Below are positions 44,071 to 52,571 of a DNA stretch of 64,000 nucleotides, one piece after another. The stretch comes from Roseibacillus sp. GTDB taxonomy: Bacteria; Verrucomicrobiota; Verrucomicrobiia; Verrucomicrobiales; Akkermansiaceae. The notes beneath the pieces were generated by a model. The model was not told where the DNA came from and made no database searches. It worked only from the letters and a program-made list of their open reading frames with translations. The stretch is taken from assembly GCA_028821775.1 (NCBI GenBank), contig JAPKFB010000015.1:1-64000 (forward strand), in the 5' to 3' direction. The position numbers and the translations under genes were made by a program. How positions within the stretch are numbered: the first letter of the stretch is position 1; the number at the start of each line of letters is the position of its first letter.

Positions 44071-44174
44071 CAAAATGGAAAGGGAAAGAACTTTGGAGAA
44101 GAGCTTGCTTCGCTCGGAATTTTTGCGCGGAACGCGGATCTTTTTTCCAACTGCGGCGTTGCTCGTCAGTCACG
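44071..44174. repeat. dispersed repeat A, copy 2
   Basis: Matches 39736-39838, same orientation: shared blocks include CAAAATGGAA, GGAACGCGGATCTTT-like AACGCGGATCTTT, and CGTCAGTCACGA. Located 182 bp upstream of the CotH gene's start and adjoining repeat B. Confidence 0.75.
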
Positions 44175-44230
44175 ACTGTCGCTTCGCTCCGCCCTCGCAC
44201 CCTTTGTCAATGCACCAAGCTGACAGACCT

Positions 44231-44382
44231 CTTAGTCCCTCACCTTTGAACTGATGGATCGTCGCTGGAGCAATGAAGCGCTGGCTGTGTTGGCAGACCA
44301 TCGAGCGTCAGCCGATTCACTCCGCCCCGCCGCCGTGGCAACCCTCCAATCTCCGGAGCGTAGCCATCATTTTTGCGTTGAC
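44231..44382. repeat. dispersed repeat B, copy 1
   Basis: About 150 bp matching 63661-63818 in the same orientation at about 80% over the first 116 bp; shared blocks include TCGTCGCTGG, AATGAAGCGCTG and CAGCCGATTCACTCC. Lies just downstream of the Xer recombinase gene. Confidence 0.75.
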
Positions 44383-44388
44383 GAACGA

Positions 44389-45282
44389 CTAGGCCCGGGG
44401 GTGGAACTTCTGATGCACCTTTTTGAGGAGCTGGTCATCGACGTGGGTGTAGATCTGGGTGGTTGCGATATCAGCGTGGCCGAGGAGCTCCTGAATGACG
44501 CGCAGATCGGCTCCATTTTGAAGCAAGTGGGTCGCGAAGGAGTGTCGCAAGAGGTGCGGATACATGTTCTGCTCGATGCCAGCCTGCCTGGCGCGGTGTT
44601 TGACAATCTGACGAACGCGGTCCGGGCTGAGGGGGCCGCCGCGCACGGAGAGAAAGATATGGGAAGAGGTATGGGGTTTGACAAGCTTGGGGCGCTCGTT
44701 GGCGAGGTAGTGTTCCAGGGCCGCCCTGGCGCGTCCGCCCACGGGAACGATCCGGGTTTTGTTGCCCTTTCCCGTCACCCGGATGAAGCCGTCATCGAGG
44801 TCGAGGGTTTCCAGTCGCACGGTGCAAACTTCCGCGAGGCGGAGTCCGGAGGCGTAAAAGAGCTCGAGGATGGCGAGGTCGCGCGAACCGAGAGGCCTGG
44901 TGGTGTCGATCGATTCGAGAAGAGTGACGATTTGGACTTCGTGGAGCGTCTCGGGAAGGTAGCTGCCGGTCTTGGGAGAAAGGAGGGGTTCGGCGGGATC
45001 GGCCTCGATCAGGTTGCGGGAGACAAGGAAGCGGAAGAAGATCTTGAGGTGCACCAGGCCGATGCGCAGCGAGGAGGCCTCGAGGCCCTTCCCCTTTTGA
45101 TCGGCGAGATAGTTGGAGAGTTCCTCGACTCCGAGCTCGCGCCAGACTGCGAACTTCCGTTCCTCGGCCCAGCCTGCGAGGGTCTCGAGGGTGCGTCGCA
45201 CGGAGAGTTGATAGGCATCCGACAATCCGCGCTCAGTCGCGAGAAAGAGGATGAAAGAATCGATTTGCGGCCCAAGCTGCAC
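44389..45282 (-). CDS. XerC/XerD-type tyrosine recombinase
   Basis: 297 residues. N-terminal SAM-like core-binding domain (ERGLSDAYQLSVRRTLETLAGW), catalytic domain with all residues of the family: Arg in ASGLRLAEV, Lys in VTGKGNKTRIVPV, HLLRHSFATH, GH in LLGHADI, and Tyr in TTQIYTHV. Length and motifs match XerD, which resolves chromosome dimers at dif; a second Xer protein is not in the window. Could also be an integrase of an element, but the repeats and genes around look chromosomal. Confidence 0.87.
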   Translation of the reverse strand: MQLGPQIDSFILFLATERGLSDAYQLSVRRTLETLAGWAEERKFAVWRELGVEELSNYLADQKGKGLEASSLRIGLVHLKIFFRFLVSRNLIEADPAEPLLSPKTGSYLPETLHEVQIVTLLESIDTTRPLGSRDLAILELFYASGLRLAEVCTVRLETLDLDDGFIRVTGKGNKTRIVPVGGRARAALEHYLANERPKLVKPHTSSHIFLSVRGGPLSPDRVRQIVKHRARQAGIEQNMYPHLLRHSFATHLLQNGADLRVIQELLGHADIATTQIYTHVDDQLLKKVHQKFHPRA

Positions 45283-45413
45283 GGTGGAAGCCCATTCTAG
45301 ATCCGATGGGCCTGATTCTAAACCTGAATTTCCGCAGAGGGGTTGAATTCTGGATTTGGGGCGTTATAAGTCGCGCCCCGCAAGGCAGAACCGTCCTAGT
45401 GTGGTCCAATCCG

Positions 45414-46835
45414 ATGCCAAAGGTCTTCATCAAAACCTACGGGTGACAAATGAACGAACGTGATTCCGAGCAGGTTGCCCGGATGTTTGTAGAGGGGGGC
45501 TATACCCTGACTGGTGTGGAACACGAGGCCGATGCGATCCTGGTGAACACATGCTCGGTGCGGGACCAGGCTGAGCAGAAGGCCCTGGGAAAGATGGGGA
45601 TGATGGGCAAGTACCGCGAGAAGCGGTCGCACGTGGTCTATGGCTTCATGGGTTGCATGGCGCAGAGTCGGGGGGAAGAACTCTTCGATCGCATCCCGCA
45701 TCTCGACCTGGTGGTGGGGACCCAGAAGTATCACCGAGTGTATGACTATGTGGATGGAATTCTGCGTCAGCGGATGGAAGGACGCATGGATGAAGTGGGC
45801 GCAGAGATGACCTCGCTGCGGGTGGAGGAAGAACTCACGAAGGGGAGGTTCGTCGATCGGGGCGCAGAGGAGGGAAGTCAGAATACGATCCGGGATCACG
45901 TCGCGAGTGGGACCAGGCAGGCCTCGGCCTTTGTCTCGATCATGCAGGGATGCAATATGCGGTGCAGCTTTTGCATTGTGCCGGACACGCGGGGCAAGGA
46001 ACGCGGGCGTCCGATCCATGATGTGGTGGAGGAAGTGAAGCGGCTGGCAGGGCAGGGGACGCGGGAAGTGACCCTGCTGGGACAGATCGTGAATCTTTAC
46101 GGGCGCACCGAGTTTGAGAAAGTGGATGGCAAGTCGCCCTTCGTGCAACTTCTCGAAGCGGTGCACGAAGTGGATGGCCTTGAGCGCATTCGTTTCACCT
46201 CGCCGCATCCCATCGGCTATCGCGACGATCTTGTGAAGGCCTTTACCTACCTGCCCAAGCTTTGTTCACATATTCACTTTCCGATGCAGAGTGGCAGCGA
46301 TCGCATCCTGAAGGCGATGCGGCGCCCGTACAAGAGCGAGAAGTTCATTGCGATTTGCGAGAAGATGAAGGCAGCGCGACCGGATCTGGCGATCACGACT
46401 GACATCATCGTGGGCTTCCCGACGGAGACCGAGGCAGACTTTCAGTTGACCGTTGATTGTGTGAAACGCCTGCAGTTCGACAACAGTTTCATCTTCCGTT
46501 ACTCGAAGCGCAAGGATACGCCGGCTGCTGAGATGGAGGGACAACTGCCCGAGAGCGTGAAAGAAGAGCGCAACCAGGAACTCCTCAAGATCCAGAGCGA
46601 GATCGCCATCCGCAAAAATGGAGCCCTGATTGGAACGCGCCAGAAAGTTCTTTGCGAAGGGCCCAGCAAGACCAACAAGGCGCGCCTCAGCGGGCGCACC
46701 TCGCAGAACAAAATCGTGATCTTCGATGGTGATGCGGAGCGCATGACGGGCGAGATCTTCGAAGTGGACATCGAAGACTCGACCGGATTCACGGTATACG
46801 GAACAGCCTTGCTGAAGGAGCCTGTGCAGGCTTAG
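45414..46835 (+). CDS. miaB: MiaB, tRNA-2-methylthio-N6-dimethylallyladenosine synthase, with in-frame UGA at the first cluster cysteine
   Basis: Counting from the ATG at 45414 the product is MPKVFIKTYG-X-QMNERDSEQV, matching the canonical MiaB start TYGCQMNERD except that codon 11 is TGA (45444-45446). If X is selenocysteine (or Cys), the protein has 473 residues. The other auxiliary-cluster ligands are Cys47 (VNTCSVR) and Cys81 (FMGCMAQ). The radical-SAM Cys trio is in CNMRCSFC at about 180-187. A C-terminal TRAM domain follows. MiaB methylthiolates i6A37 in tRNA. Other genes in the window use TGA as stop, so no global code change. If UGA is a true stop, translation could restart at the ATG at 45450, yielding a protein without that ligand. 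Confidence 0.85.
45465..45483 (+). promoter_or_regulatory. candidate bacterial SECIS hairpin in miaB
   Basis: Starting 18 nt after the UGA: arms UCCGAGC and GCCCGGA pair (one A.C mismatch), closing a 5-nt loop AGGUU (45472-45476). The loop starts 25 nt after UGA, within the 16-37 nt range for bacterial SECIS elements, with a G at position 2. The E. coli fdhF element also has an AGGU-type loop. Suggestive, not proof; short hairpins are common in GC-rich DNA. Confidence 0.45.
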
Positions 46836-46846
46836 GATGTCCTGTA

Positions 46847-47068
46847 ATGGACCCGTTCAGGCAAAGGTGGGCGTGGTGGCTGAAATGGCCCACGATCGGG
46901 ATCGTGGTGATCATTGTCCTTCTGCCCGACCCGATGTGGTGGACTGCTCCCCCAGTTCTGTACAAAGCGGTTTTCGCGGCGCTGATCCTGCTGATTGCCA
47001 ACCTTATCTCGCGGCGCTGTGAGTCGTGGAGAAGGCGATCTGAAGGAGAGAAGAAGGACGCCGGCTAG
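46847..47068 (+). CDS. small two-helix membrane protein
   Basis: 73 residues starting 9 bp after the miaB stop. Two hydrophobic segments (WPTIGIVVIIVLLPDPMWW and LYKAVFAALILLIANLIS) with positive flanks (RRCESWRRRSEGEKKDAG) predict a helical hairpin with cytoplasmic termini. No family recognised. Position directly behind miaB supports translation but there is no independent evidence. Confidence 0.5.
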   Translation: MDPFRQRWAWWLKWPTIGIVVIIVLLPDPMWWTAPPVLYKAVFAALILLIANLISRRCESWRRRSEGEKKDAG

Positions 47069-47233
47069 GGGGTGCAAGGAGGGGGTCGAGCGAGATCGTC
47101 CGGAGGAAGAATCGGCGGGACAAAACTTTCGCGGCGCGAGAGTCCTGCGCGCTTCGAATACCGGAAATTGTCGTGGAAATGCGGCTCTAGGCGAGCTGAC
47201 GGTTGAAACGGGCAAGCGCTTCTTGAGGAGAAA

Positions 47234-47929
47234 TTGAGTCGCAACGGGGCGGGGAACCTTGGGCCGAAAGGTCTTTTCCCTTTACCCGGCGCAGTGGCTG
47301 GCGTAGCTAGCGCCCAAGAAATGGGCGGCCCGCATCCCTACGAAGACAGTATTTCCCTCGATGTGGCGGGCTACGCGATTGGTGCGTATCTCCTCGTCGC
47401 ACACAGCCTGATGCTCTGGAAGCCGGCTTTCTGTAAAGAGTGGCTTCTCAAACTTCCCCGGCATCACACCGCGGGCATCTACACCCTGGGGGTGGGAATG
47501 ATCTGGTTCTGGCTGTTGATTGCGCCCGAGAACATGGGAGTCATTTCCACTCTCACGATGGACATCGGTGAGTTCAACGTGGTGAAGCCTTACCTGCGCT
47601 ATCTTGTCCCGCTTGCCTTCCTGGGAATGGTTGTCTACGCGAAAGAGTTTCTCTTCGTGCGCTCGCTCGGAGTGTTCGCCCTCATGGTGACGGGTCCGCT
47701 CTTGGAAGCATCCATGAACAAGCAGCCAGACACCCGCCTGCTTGTGGCCGTTTTTTCCTATCTCCTCCTCACCAAGGCTCTCTTCTGGGTGGGCATGCCC
47801 TTCACCTTCCGCGACCTCGTTACCTGGGCCACGGCCAACGACAAGCGCTGGCGGATGCTGGCCTTGGGCGGGCTTGTCTATGGGGTAGCAACCTTACTTT
47901 GCGCCGTGCTCTTCTGGGGCGGGCACTGA
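47234..47929 (+). CDS. multi-pass membrane protein, unknown
   Basis: 231 residues from a TTG at 47234; the ATG at 47321 (MGGPHPYEDS) is equally plausible and gives 202 residues. About five to six membrane segments (ISLDVAGYAIGAYLLVAHSLML, GIYTLGVGMIWFWLLIAP, YLVPLAFLGMVVYAKEFLFV, LLVAVFSYLLLTKALFW, MLALGGLVYGVATLLCAVLFW). No transporter motif. The alternative N-terminus would end in a signal-like GVASAQ. Single gene between miaB and the broken gene. Confidence 0.68.
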   Translation: MSRNGAGNLGPKGLFPLPGAVAGVASAQEMGGPHPYEDSISLDVAGYAIGAYLLVAHSLMLWKPAFCKEWLLKLPRHHTAGIYTLGVGMIWFWLLIAPENMGVISTLTMDIGEFNVVKPYLRYLVPLAFLGMVVYAKEFLFVRSLGVFALMVTGPLLEASMNKQPDTRLLVAVFSYLLLTKALFWVGMPFTFRDLVTWATANDKRWRMLALGGLVYGVATLLCAVLFWGGH

Positions 47930-48038
47930 ATGGCATTTGCCCGTGAGATGAGCGCATGAGCGATTTGACTCATCGGGCACCGGCATCCGGACACCGCCAT
48001 GACCGTGAGGCTGGCTTTATGTGCGCGCCGTGTGAGCC

Positions 48039-48411
48039 ATGTCCTTACCGACCACCACCGAGGTAGACCGAGAGATCCTCTCCTGGTTGGCGAAGCTGGC
48101 GGAAGTGGATTCAAATCTCTTCGCCTCGGAGTTCTTTTCGGCTGGATCGGGACTGGTTCACGGGACCGCCTCCGCCATCGTGGAATCTGATTGCAAAGAG
48201 TTTTCGGAAGGTGGTCGCAGAGTGAGCTTATCTCAATATCGAAGAACTCTCGCTCGAGTTTTTTGCTGAACGGCGCGCAGAACTGGAGAGACAAATCGAG
48301 ATCGTGAGAGAGAAGGAGGGCTTTGATCGCTCTGGAATCGAGGCGGATGAGCCCTCAAACCGGATGGGGCAAGGCGGACAAGAAGCTCCGAGCCTTTTAA
48401 AGACCCTATAA
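48039..48411 (+). pseudogene. small hypothetical gene split by a frameshift
   Basis: From the ATG at 48039 (MSLPTTTEVDREILSWLAKLAEVDSN) one frame runs to about 48217 and then becomes unnatural (GGRRVSLSQYRRT). A second frame, opening at 48226 right after an in-frame TGA, reads AYLNIEELSLEFFAERRAEL and continues with ERQIEIVREKEGFDRSG to a TAA at 48409-48411. Together they look like one roughly 120-residue acidic helical protein interrupted near 48220. Family not recognised. Confidence 0.5.
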
Positions 48412-48435
48412 TTTAAATTAGAACAATTCTAATTT
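48407..48435 (+). promoter_or_regulatory. -10 box and perfect Fur-family-type palindrome upstream of suf regulator
   Basis: TATAAT (48407-48412) is followed by perfect 9-bp arms AAATTAGAA (48415-48423) and TTCTAATTT (48427-48435) around CAA. The arms resemble PerR boxes (TTAGAAT..ATTCTAA type). The palindrome covers the expected transcription start, a repressor position. It lies 10 bp before the first plausible ATG of the Fur-family gene, so autoregulation and control of sufCBD are inferred. Confidence 0.6.
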
Positions 48436-48445
48436 GCTCTTGCGA

Positions 48446-48910
48446 ATGGGAATCGCGCCCGTAGGGTTTCCCCTCATGGTGACCTACGATGGCAAGATTC
48501 CGACCACCCCGGAGGAAATTCCCTCTGAGCTGGCTGGTCTCCGGATGACCAAACAGCGCCGGGAGGTTTACAGCATCCTGCTTCACGACCGGGATCACCC
48601 CACCGCCAATGACGTGTTCAGGCGCGTTCAAGATGGCATGCCCTCGATTTCTCTGGCGACGGTCTACAACTGCCTCGACGCCTTGGTGGATCACGGTCTC
48701 GTGAACCAGGTCAACTTTGACCGTGAGCCCTCTCGCTTCTGCGTCAATCTCACGCCCCACGTGCATTTTCACGACAAGAAGACGGGAGTCATTCACGACA
48801 TCATGCTCAAGGGCGGCTGCGAGATCACGGATGTCCTCGAATTACCCCGGGGAGCGGAGGTCACCGATCTTGAATTCAATTTGCGCGGAAACCTACCGAA
48901 AGGTTCTTGA
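48446..48910 (+). CDS. Fur/PerR-family regulator lacking the structural zinc cysteines
   Basis: 154 residues from the ATG at 48446; another ATG at 48476 (MVTYDGKIP) gives 144. Winged helix: [60 protein letters not shown], including the family SLATVYN recognition. The regulatory metal region is [14 protein letters not shown], where typical Fur has HHHFIC.. CG: both CxxC cysteines are missing, which suggests no structural zinc, or a different sensor mode. It immediately precedes sufC (38-bp gap), implying redox/iron control of Fe-S assembly. Confidence 0.88.
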   Translation: MGIAPVGFPLMVTYDGKIPTTPEEIPSELAGLRMTKQRREVYSILLHDRDHPTANDVFRRVQDGMPSISLATVYNCLDALVDHGLVNQVNFDREPSRFCVNLTPHVHFHDKKTGVIHDIMLKGGCEITDVLELPRGAEVTDLEFNLRGNLPKGS

Positions 48911-48947
48911 CCCGATCACCCCTACCCTCCACTGCCCCCCACCACCC

Positions 48948-49703
48948 ATGAGCCTCGTAGTCAAGGACCTGCACGCCGCGATTGACGGCACCGAAATACT
49001 GAAGGGATTGAGCCTCGAAGTGCCGAAAGGCGAGGTGCATGCCATCATGGGGCCCAATGGTTCTGGGAAGTCCACCCTCTCCAAGGTGCTTGCCGGTCAT
49101 GATGACTACGAAGTCACGGGCGGATCGGTCACGATGGATGGAGCGGACTTGCTGGAGTTGGAGATCGACGAACGGAGCCGCGCGGGTTTGTTTCTCGCCT
49201 TTCAATATCCTGCGGAGGTTCCCGGCGTCACGATGGCCAACTTCATTCGGGCCGCCCGCCAGGCCCGCATGCCGGAGGGCGAGGAGCTCGAGGCCGTTTC
49301 CTATTACAAGGATCTTTACGCCAAGATGGATCAGCTCGGGATCGATCGCAAGTTCACGGCCCGCGCGGTGAATGAAGGATTCTCGGGCGGCGAGAAGAAG
49401 CGCAATGAGGTTCTTCAGATGATGATGCTGGATCCCGTTTACGGCATCATGGACGAGACCGACTCCGGCCTCGACATCGATGCGCTCAAGGTGGTTGCAG
49501 ACGGTGTCAACTCGATGCGCTCGCCGGGGCGGGGGTTTCTCGTCATCACGCACTATCAACGCTTGTTGGATTACATCGAGCCCGATCACGTGCATGTGCT
49601 GGCCGACGGTCAGATCGTGCGCAGCGGCGGGAAGGATTTGGCGCTTGAATTGGAAGCACGTGGCTACGATTTCCTGAAGGAGGAAGTCGTTGTGGCAGGA
49701 TGA
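48948..49703 (+). CDS. sufC: SufC ATPase of Fe-S cluster assembly
   Basis: 251 residues from the ATG at 48948; the longer open frame overlaps the Fur gene. Walker [13 protein letters not shown], signature [39 protein letters not shown] (Walker B region), and the SufC-specific [20 protein letters not shown]. SufC powers the SufBCD scaffold. Order here is sufC-sufB-sufD, with no sufS or sufE in the window, which must lie elsewhere. Confidence 0.95.
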   Translation: MSLVVKDLHAAIDGTEILKGLSLEVPKGEVHAIMGPNGSGKSTLSKVLAGHDDYEVTGGSVTMDGADLLELEIDERSRAGLFLAFQYPAEVPGVTMANFIRAARQARMPEGEELEAVSYYKDLYAKMDQLGIDRKFTARAVNEGFSGGEKKRNEVLQMMMLDPVYGIMDETDSGLDIDALKVVADGVNSMRSPGRGFLVITHYQRLLDYIEPDHVHVLADGQIVRSGGKDLALELEARGYDFLKEEVVVAG

Positions 49704-49717
49704 ACAACGATTGAGAT

Positions 49718-51148
49718 ATGAGCTCAGAAGCAGTATTGGATACCGGGACCCAGGAAGCGATCGACATCGATCGGAGCAAGGGGGATTTTTCCTATCCTGA
49801 GTCCCACAAGTTTGATGCGGGAGTGGGTCTCAGTCCTGCGACGGTCGATTACATCTGTGATGTGAAGAATGATCCTGACTGGGTGCGCGAGTTCCGCCAC
49901 AAGGCACTCAAGACCTTCGAGTCGAAGCCCATGCCCACGCACTGGGCGACCAAGGATCTCGAGAACATCGATTTCGACGTCATTCGCTACTATCTCTCGG
50001 ATGGCACGAAGCCGACCCGCAGTTGGGACGAGGTGCCGGACGACATCAAGGAGACCTTTGAGCGACTGGGCATTCCGCAGCAAGAGCGGGCCTTCCTGGC
50101 CGGGGTGGAAGCGCAATATGATTCCGAAGCCGCCTACTCCAACGTGAAGGAGGAACTCGAGAAGGACGGCGTAATTTTCGTCAACTCGACGGAAGGGCTC
50201 AAGGAGCACGAAGAGATTTTCCGACCGTGGTTTGGCAAAGTCATTCCTACCGGAGACAACAAGTTTTCGGCGCTCAACAGCGCGGTCTTTTCAGGGGGAT
50301 CGTTCATCTACGTGCCGAAGGGCTTGAAAGTGCGCCACCCGCTCCAGGCCTACTTCCGGATCAATTCGGAGAACTTCGGTCAGTTTGAGCGCACCCTCAT
50401 CATTTGCGACGAAGGATCGGAATTGACCTATATGGAGGGCTGCACGGCTCCCAAGTTTGAGACCACGACCCTGCACTCCGCGGTGGTGGAGTTGGTGGCC
50501 ATGAAGGACGCCAAGTTGCAGTACATCACGGTCCAGAACTGGAGTTCGAACGTCTTCAACCTCGTCACCAAGCGAGGCATCGCTCACGAGAACGCCGAAG
50601 TGCGTTGGATCGATTGCAATATTGGGAGTCGTCTCACGATGAAGTATCCCGGAGTGGTGATGAAGGGCCGTAAGGCACGGGGAGAGGTCATCTCGATCGC
50701 CCTCGCCAACAGTGGGCAGCATCAGGACACCGGAGCAAAAATGATTCACGCTGCGGACGAGACGACCTCAAATGTCGTTTCGAAATCAATTTCAGTAGGT
50801 GAAGGACGTTCGACCTACCGCGGCCAGGTTCACATTCCGAAGCACCTCAAGGGATGCCGGAACAATACGGAGTGTGATGCCCTGCTCATCAACTCAAGCA
50901 GCCGCACCGACACCTACCCCGCCATCACGGTCCGTGGGAACCAGCATGCCACGCAGCACGAGGCGAGTGTTTCGCAAGTGTCCGCCGAGATGCTCTTCTA
51001 CATGCAGCAGCGCGGCTTGAGTGAAGGGGCCGCCATGAGCCTGGCAGTGAACGGCTTTGTGAACGACTTGGTCCGGGAGTTTCCGATGGAATACTCGGTG
51101 GAATTGAAGCGCCTCATCGAGTTGGAGATGGAAGGCAGTGTCGGTTAA
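49718..51148 (+). CDS. sufB: SufB Fe-S assembly scaffold
   Basis: 476 residues. Typical SufB start with [16 protein letters not shown] [24 protein letters not shown] and central beta-helix motifs: [83 protein letters not shown] and the C-terminal [23 protein letters not shown]. The beta-helix carries conserved Cys/Glu/His used for cluster building. 14 bp after sufC. Confidence 0.95.
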   Translation: MSSEAVLDTGTQEAIDIDRSKGDFSYPESHKFDAGVGLSPATVDYICDVKNDPDWVREFRHKALKTFESKPMPTHWATKDLENIDFDVIRYYLSDGTKPTRSWDEVPDDIKETFERLGIPQQERAFLAGVEAQYDSEAAYSNVKEELEKDGVIFVNSTEGLKEHEEIFRPWFGKVIPTGDNKFSALNSAVFSGGSFIYVPKGLKVRHPLQAYFRINSENFGQFERTLIICDEGSELTYMEGCTAPKFETTTLHSAVVELVAMKDAKLQYITVQNWSSNVFNLVTKRGIAHENAEVRWIDCNIGSRLTMKYPGVVMKGRKARGEVISIALANSGQHQDTGAKMIHAADETTSNVVSKSISVGEGRSTYRGQVHIPKHLKGCRNNTECDALLINSSSRTDTYPAITVRGNQHATQHEASVSQVSAEMLFYMQQRGLSEGAAMSLAVNGFVNDLVREFPMEYSVELKRLIELEMEGSVG

Positions 51149-51179
51149 TTGCGAGCGGCCTCTTATTCATCGAAATTCA

Positions 51180-52484
51180 ATGGAAGCGACTTTGGAGCGG
51201 GGAAACGTGTTGGAGCAGCCCCCGGAGAACCTGGAAGGGGTCCCGGCATGGTTCAATGAATCACGGCAGGCTGGTTGGAAGCGATTCCTGGAATTGGCGA
51301 TGCCCACGCGGCGCGACGAAGAGTGGCGCTTTGCAAGACTGAAACAGCTCGACTTCGAGGGGGTGCATCTTCCCGATCCGGAACCGCCGGCAGGGCATCG
51401 TGGAGCAGCGGGGCTTGAAAAGCGGGCGGCCCGCTTTGGGTTCATCAACGACACCCTGAATGAGTCGGAGGTCAATCTCCCGGAGGGCGTGATCTGTCTT
51501 CCGCTCGACCAGGCCCTGGCGGAACACGGCGAGTTGGTGGCGGAGCACTTCATGAAGTCCGAGTCTACCCTCGGCTCCGCCAAGTTTACCGCCTTGCACC
51601 AGGCCCATCTCTCCACCGGGATGTTCATTTACGTGCCCGACAACGTGCAGGTCGCGGATCCCATTGAAGTCTTCCACTGGCTTTCAGGCGATCATATCAT
51701 CACCTTTCCCCATACCCTGGTGGTGACCGGAAGGAATGCGCAGGTGAGCGTGGTGGATTACTTTCAATCCGACTCCACTGCGCGCAATGCCTGGGCCATC
51801 GCGGTGAACGACCTGGTGGCCGGTCCGGGATCGCAGCTCAACTATCTTGTCCTGCAGGATCTTTGCGACCAAGCCCGCATGATCCAGGTCAACACCACCA
51901 CCGTGGCGCGCGATGCGACCGCGAAGTCATTCATCTTGAATGTAGGAACGGCCTGGGCCCGCCAGGAATCCCTCAGTCGCATGGAGGGAGAGAATGCTCA
52001 CTCTGACATGATCTCGGTGAGTATTGCCCGTGATGCCCAGGAGTATGATCAACGAACTTTTCAACATCATGTCAGTCCGCGAAGCTATTCGGATTTGCTC
52101 TACAAGAATACCCTCTATGATGAGAGTCGGACGGTGTTCTCCGGGCTCATCCAGGTCGACGAAGGGGCGCATTTCACGGACGCGTACCAGACTTGTCGCA
52201 ATCTCATGATGAGTGAAACGGCGGAAGCCAACTCGATGCCTGGGTTGGAGATCAATGCCGACCAGGTCAAGTGCTCGCACGGAAGCACCGCCGCCATGAT
52301 CGACGACGAGGAGATCTTCTATCTCCGTGCCCGCGGAATCAAATCTCAGATCGCACGTCAGTTGGTGGCGCAGGGATTCAGCGTGGAAGCGATCACGCGA
52401 TTGCGCAACGAGGCACTGGAGGAAATCGTGCTGAGTTTTTCAGCGCGAGAGTTCAGCAGGATCTCGGAGCGCGTGGTGACCTAG
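51180..52484 (+). CDS. sufD: SufD Fe-S assembly scaffold
   Basis: 434 residues from the ATG at 51180 (MEATLERGN); a GTG at 51138 overlapping sufB is the alternative. It has the SufD plan: TRRDEEWRFARLKQLDFEG at the start, beta-helix (DYFQSDSTARNAWAIAVNDLVAGPGSQLNYLVLQDLCDQARMIQ), and the conserved C-terminal ADQVKCSHGSTAAMIDDEEIFYLRARGI with the key Cys and His. Forms the SufBC2D complex with its neighbours. Confidence 0.93.
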   Translation: MEATLERGNVLEQPPENLEGVPAWFNESRQAGWKRFLELAMPTRRDEEWRFARLKQLDFEGVHLPDPEPPAGHRGAAGLEKRAARFGFINDTLNESEVNLPEGVICLPLDQALAEHGELVAEHFMKSESTLGSAKFTALHQAHLSTGMFIYVPDNVQVADPIEVFHWLSGDHIITFPHTLVVTGRNAQVSVVDYFQSDSTARNAWAIAVNDLVAGPGSQLNYLVLQDLCDQARMIQVNTTTVARDATAKSFILNVGTAWARQESLSRMEGENAHSDMISVSIARDAQEYDQRTFQHHVSPRSYSDLLYKNTLYDESRTVFSGLIQVDEGAHFTDAYQTCRNLMMSETAEANSMPGLEINADQVKCSHGSTAAMIDDEEIFYLRARGIKSQIARQLVAQGFSVEAITRLRNEALEEIVLSFSAREFSRISERVVT

Positions 52485-52571
52485 CCCGGAGCGCGGAGCG
52501 CGGCTGGCGTCGTCTCTTCTGGTTGCTGAATACTGTTTACTTGCCAGATCGGGCCTCCTATTTATCGGCTC

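Larger units (their letters stand above)
43890..44388. other. 499-bp gap built largely of two dispersed repeats
   Basis: No gene. Holds repeat A copy 2 (44071-44174) and repeat B copy 1 (44231-44382), separated by 56 bp, between the CotH start and the Xer stop. Short open frames here (MDRRWSNEAL...) are artefacts of the repeat. Confidence 0.6.

Noticed and set aside
44254..44400. Frame MDRRWSNEALAVLADHR in repeat B, similar to MGRRWLNEALSVPADHR at 63685
   Set aside because: The similarity reflects a DNA repeat; the two frames do not stay open in parallel and third-position changes are not favoured.
45450..46835. Annotating miaB from the ATG at 45450 only
   Set aside because: This would omit ten upstream codons that match the MiaB N-terminus exactly; the alternative is kept as a caveat in the feature.
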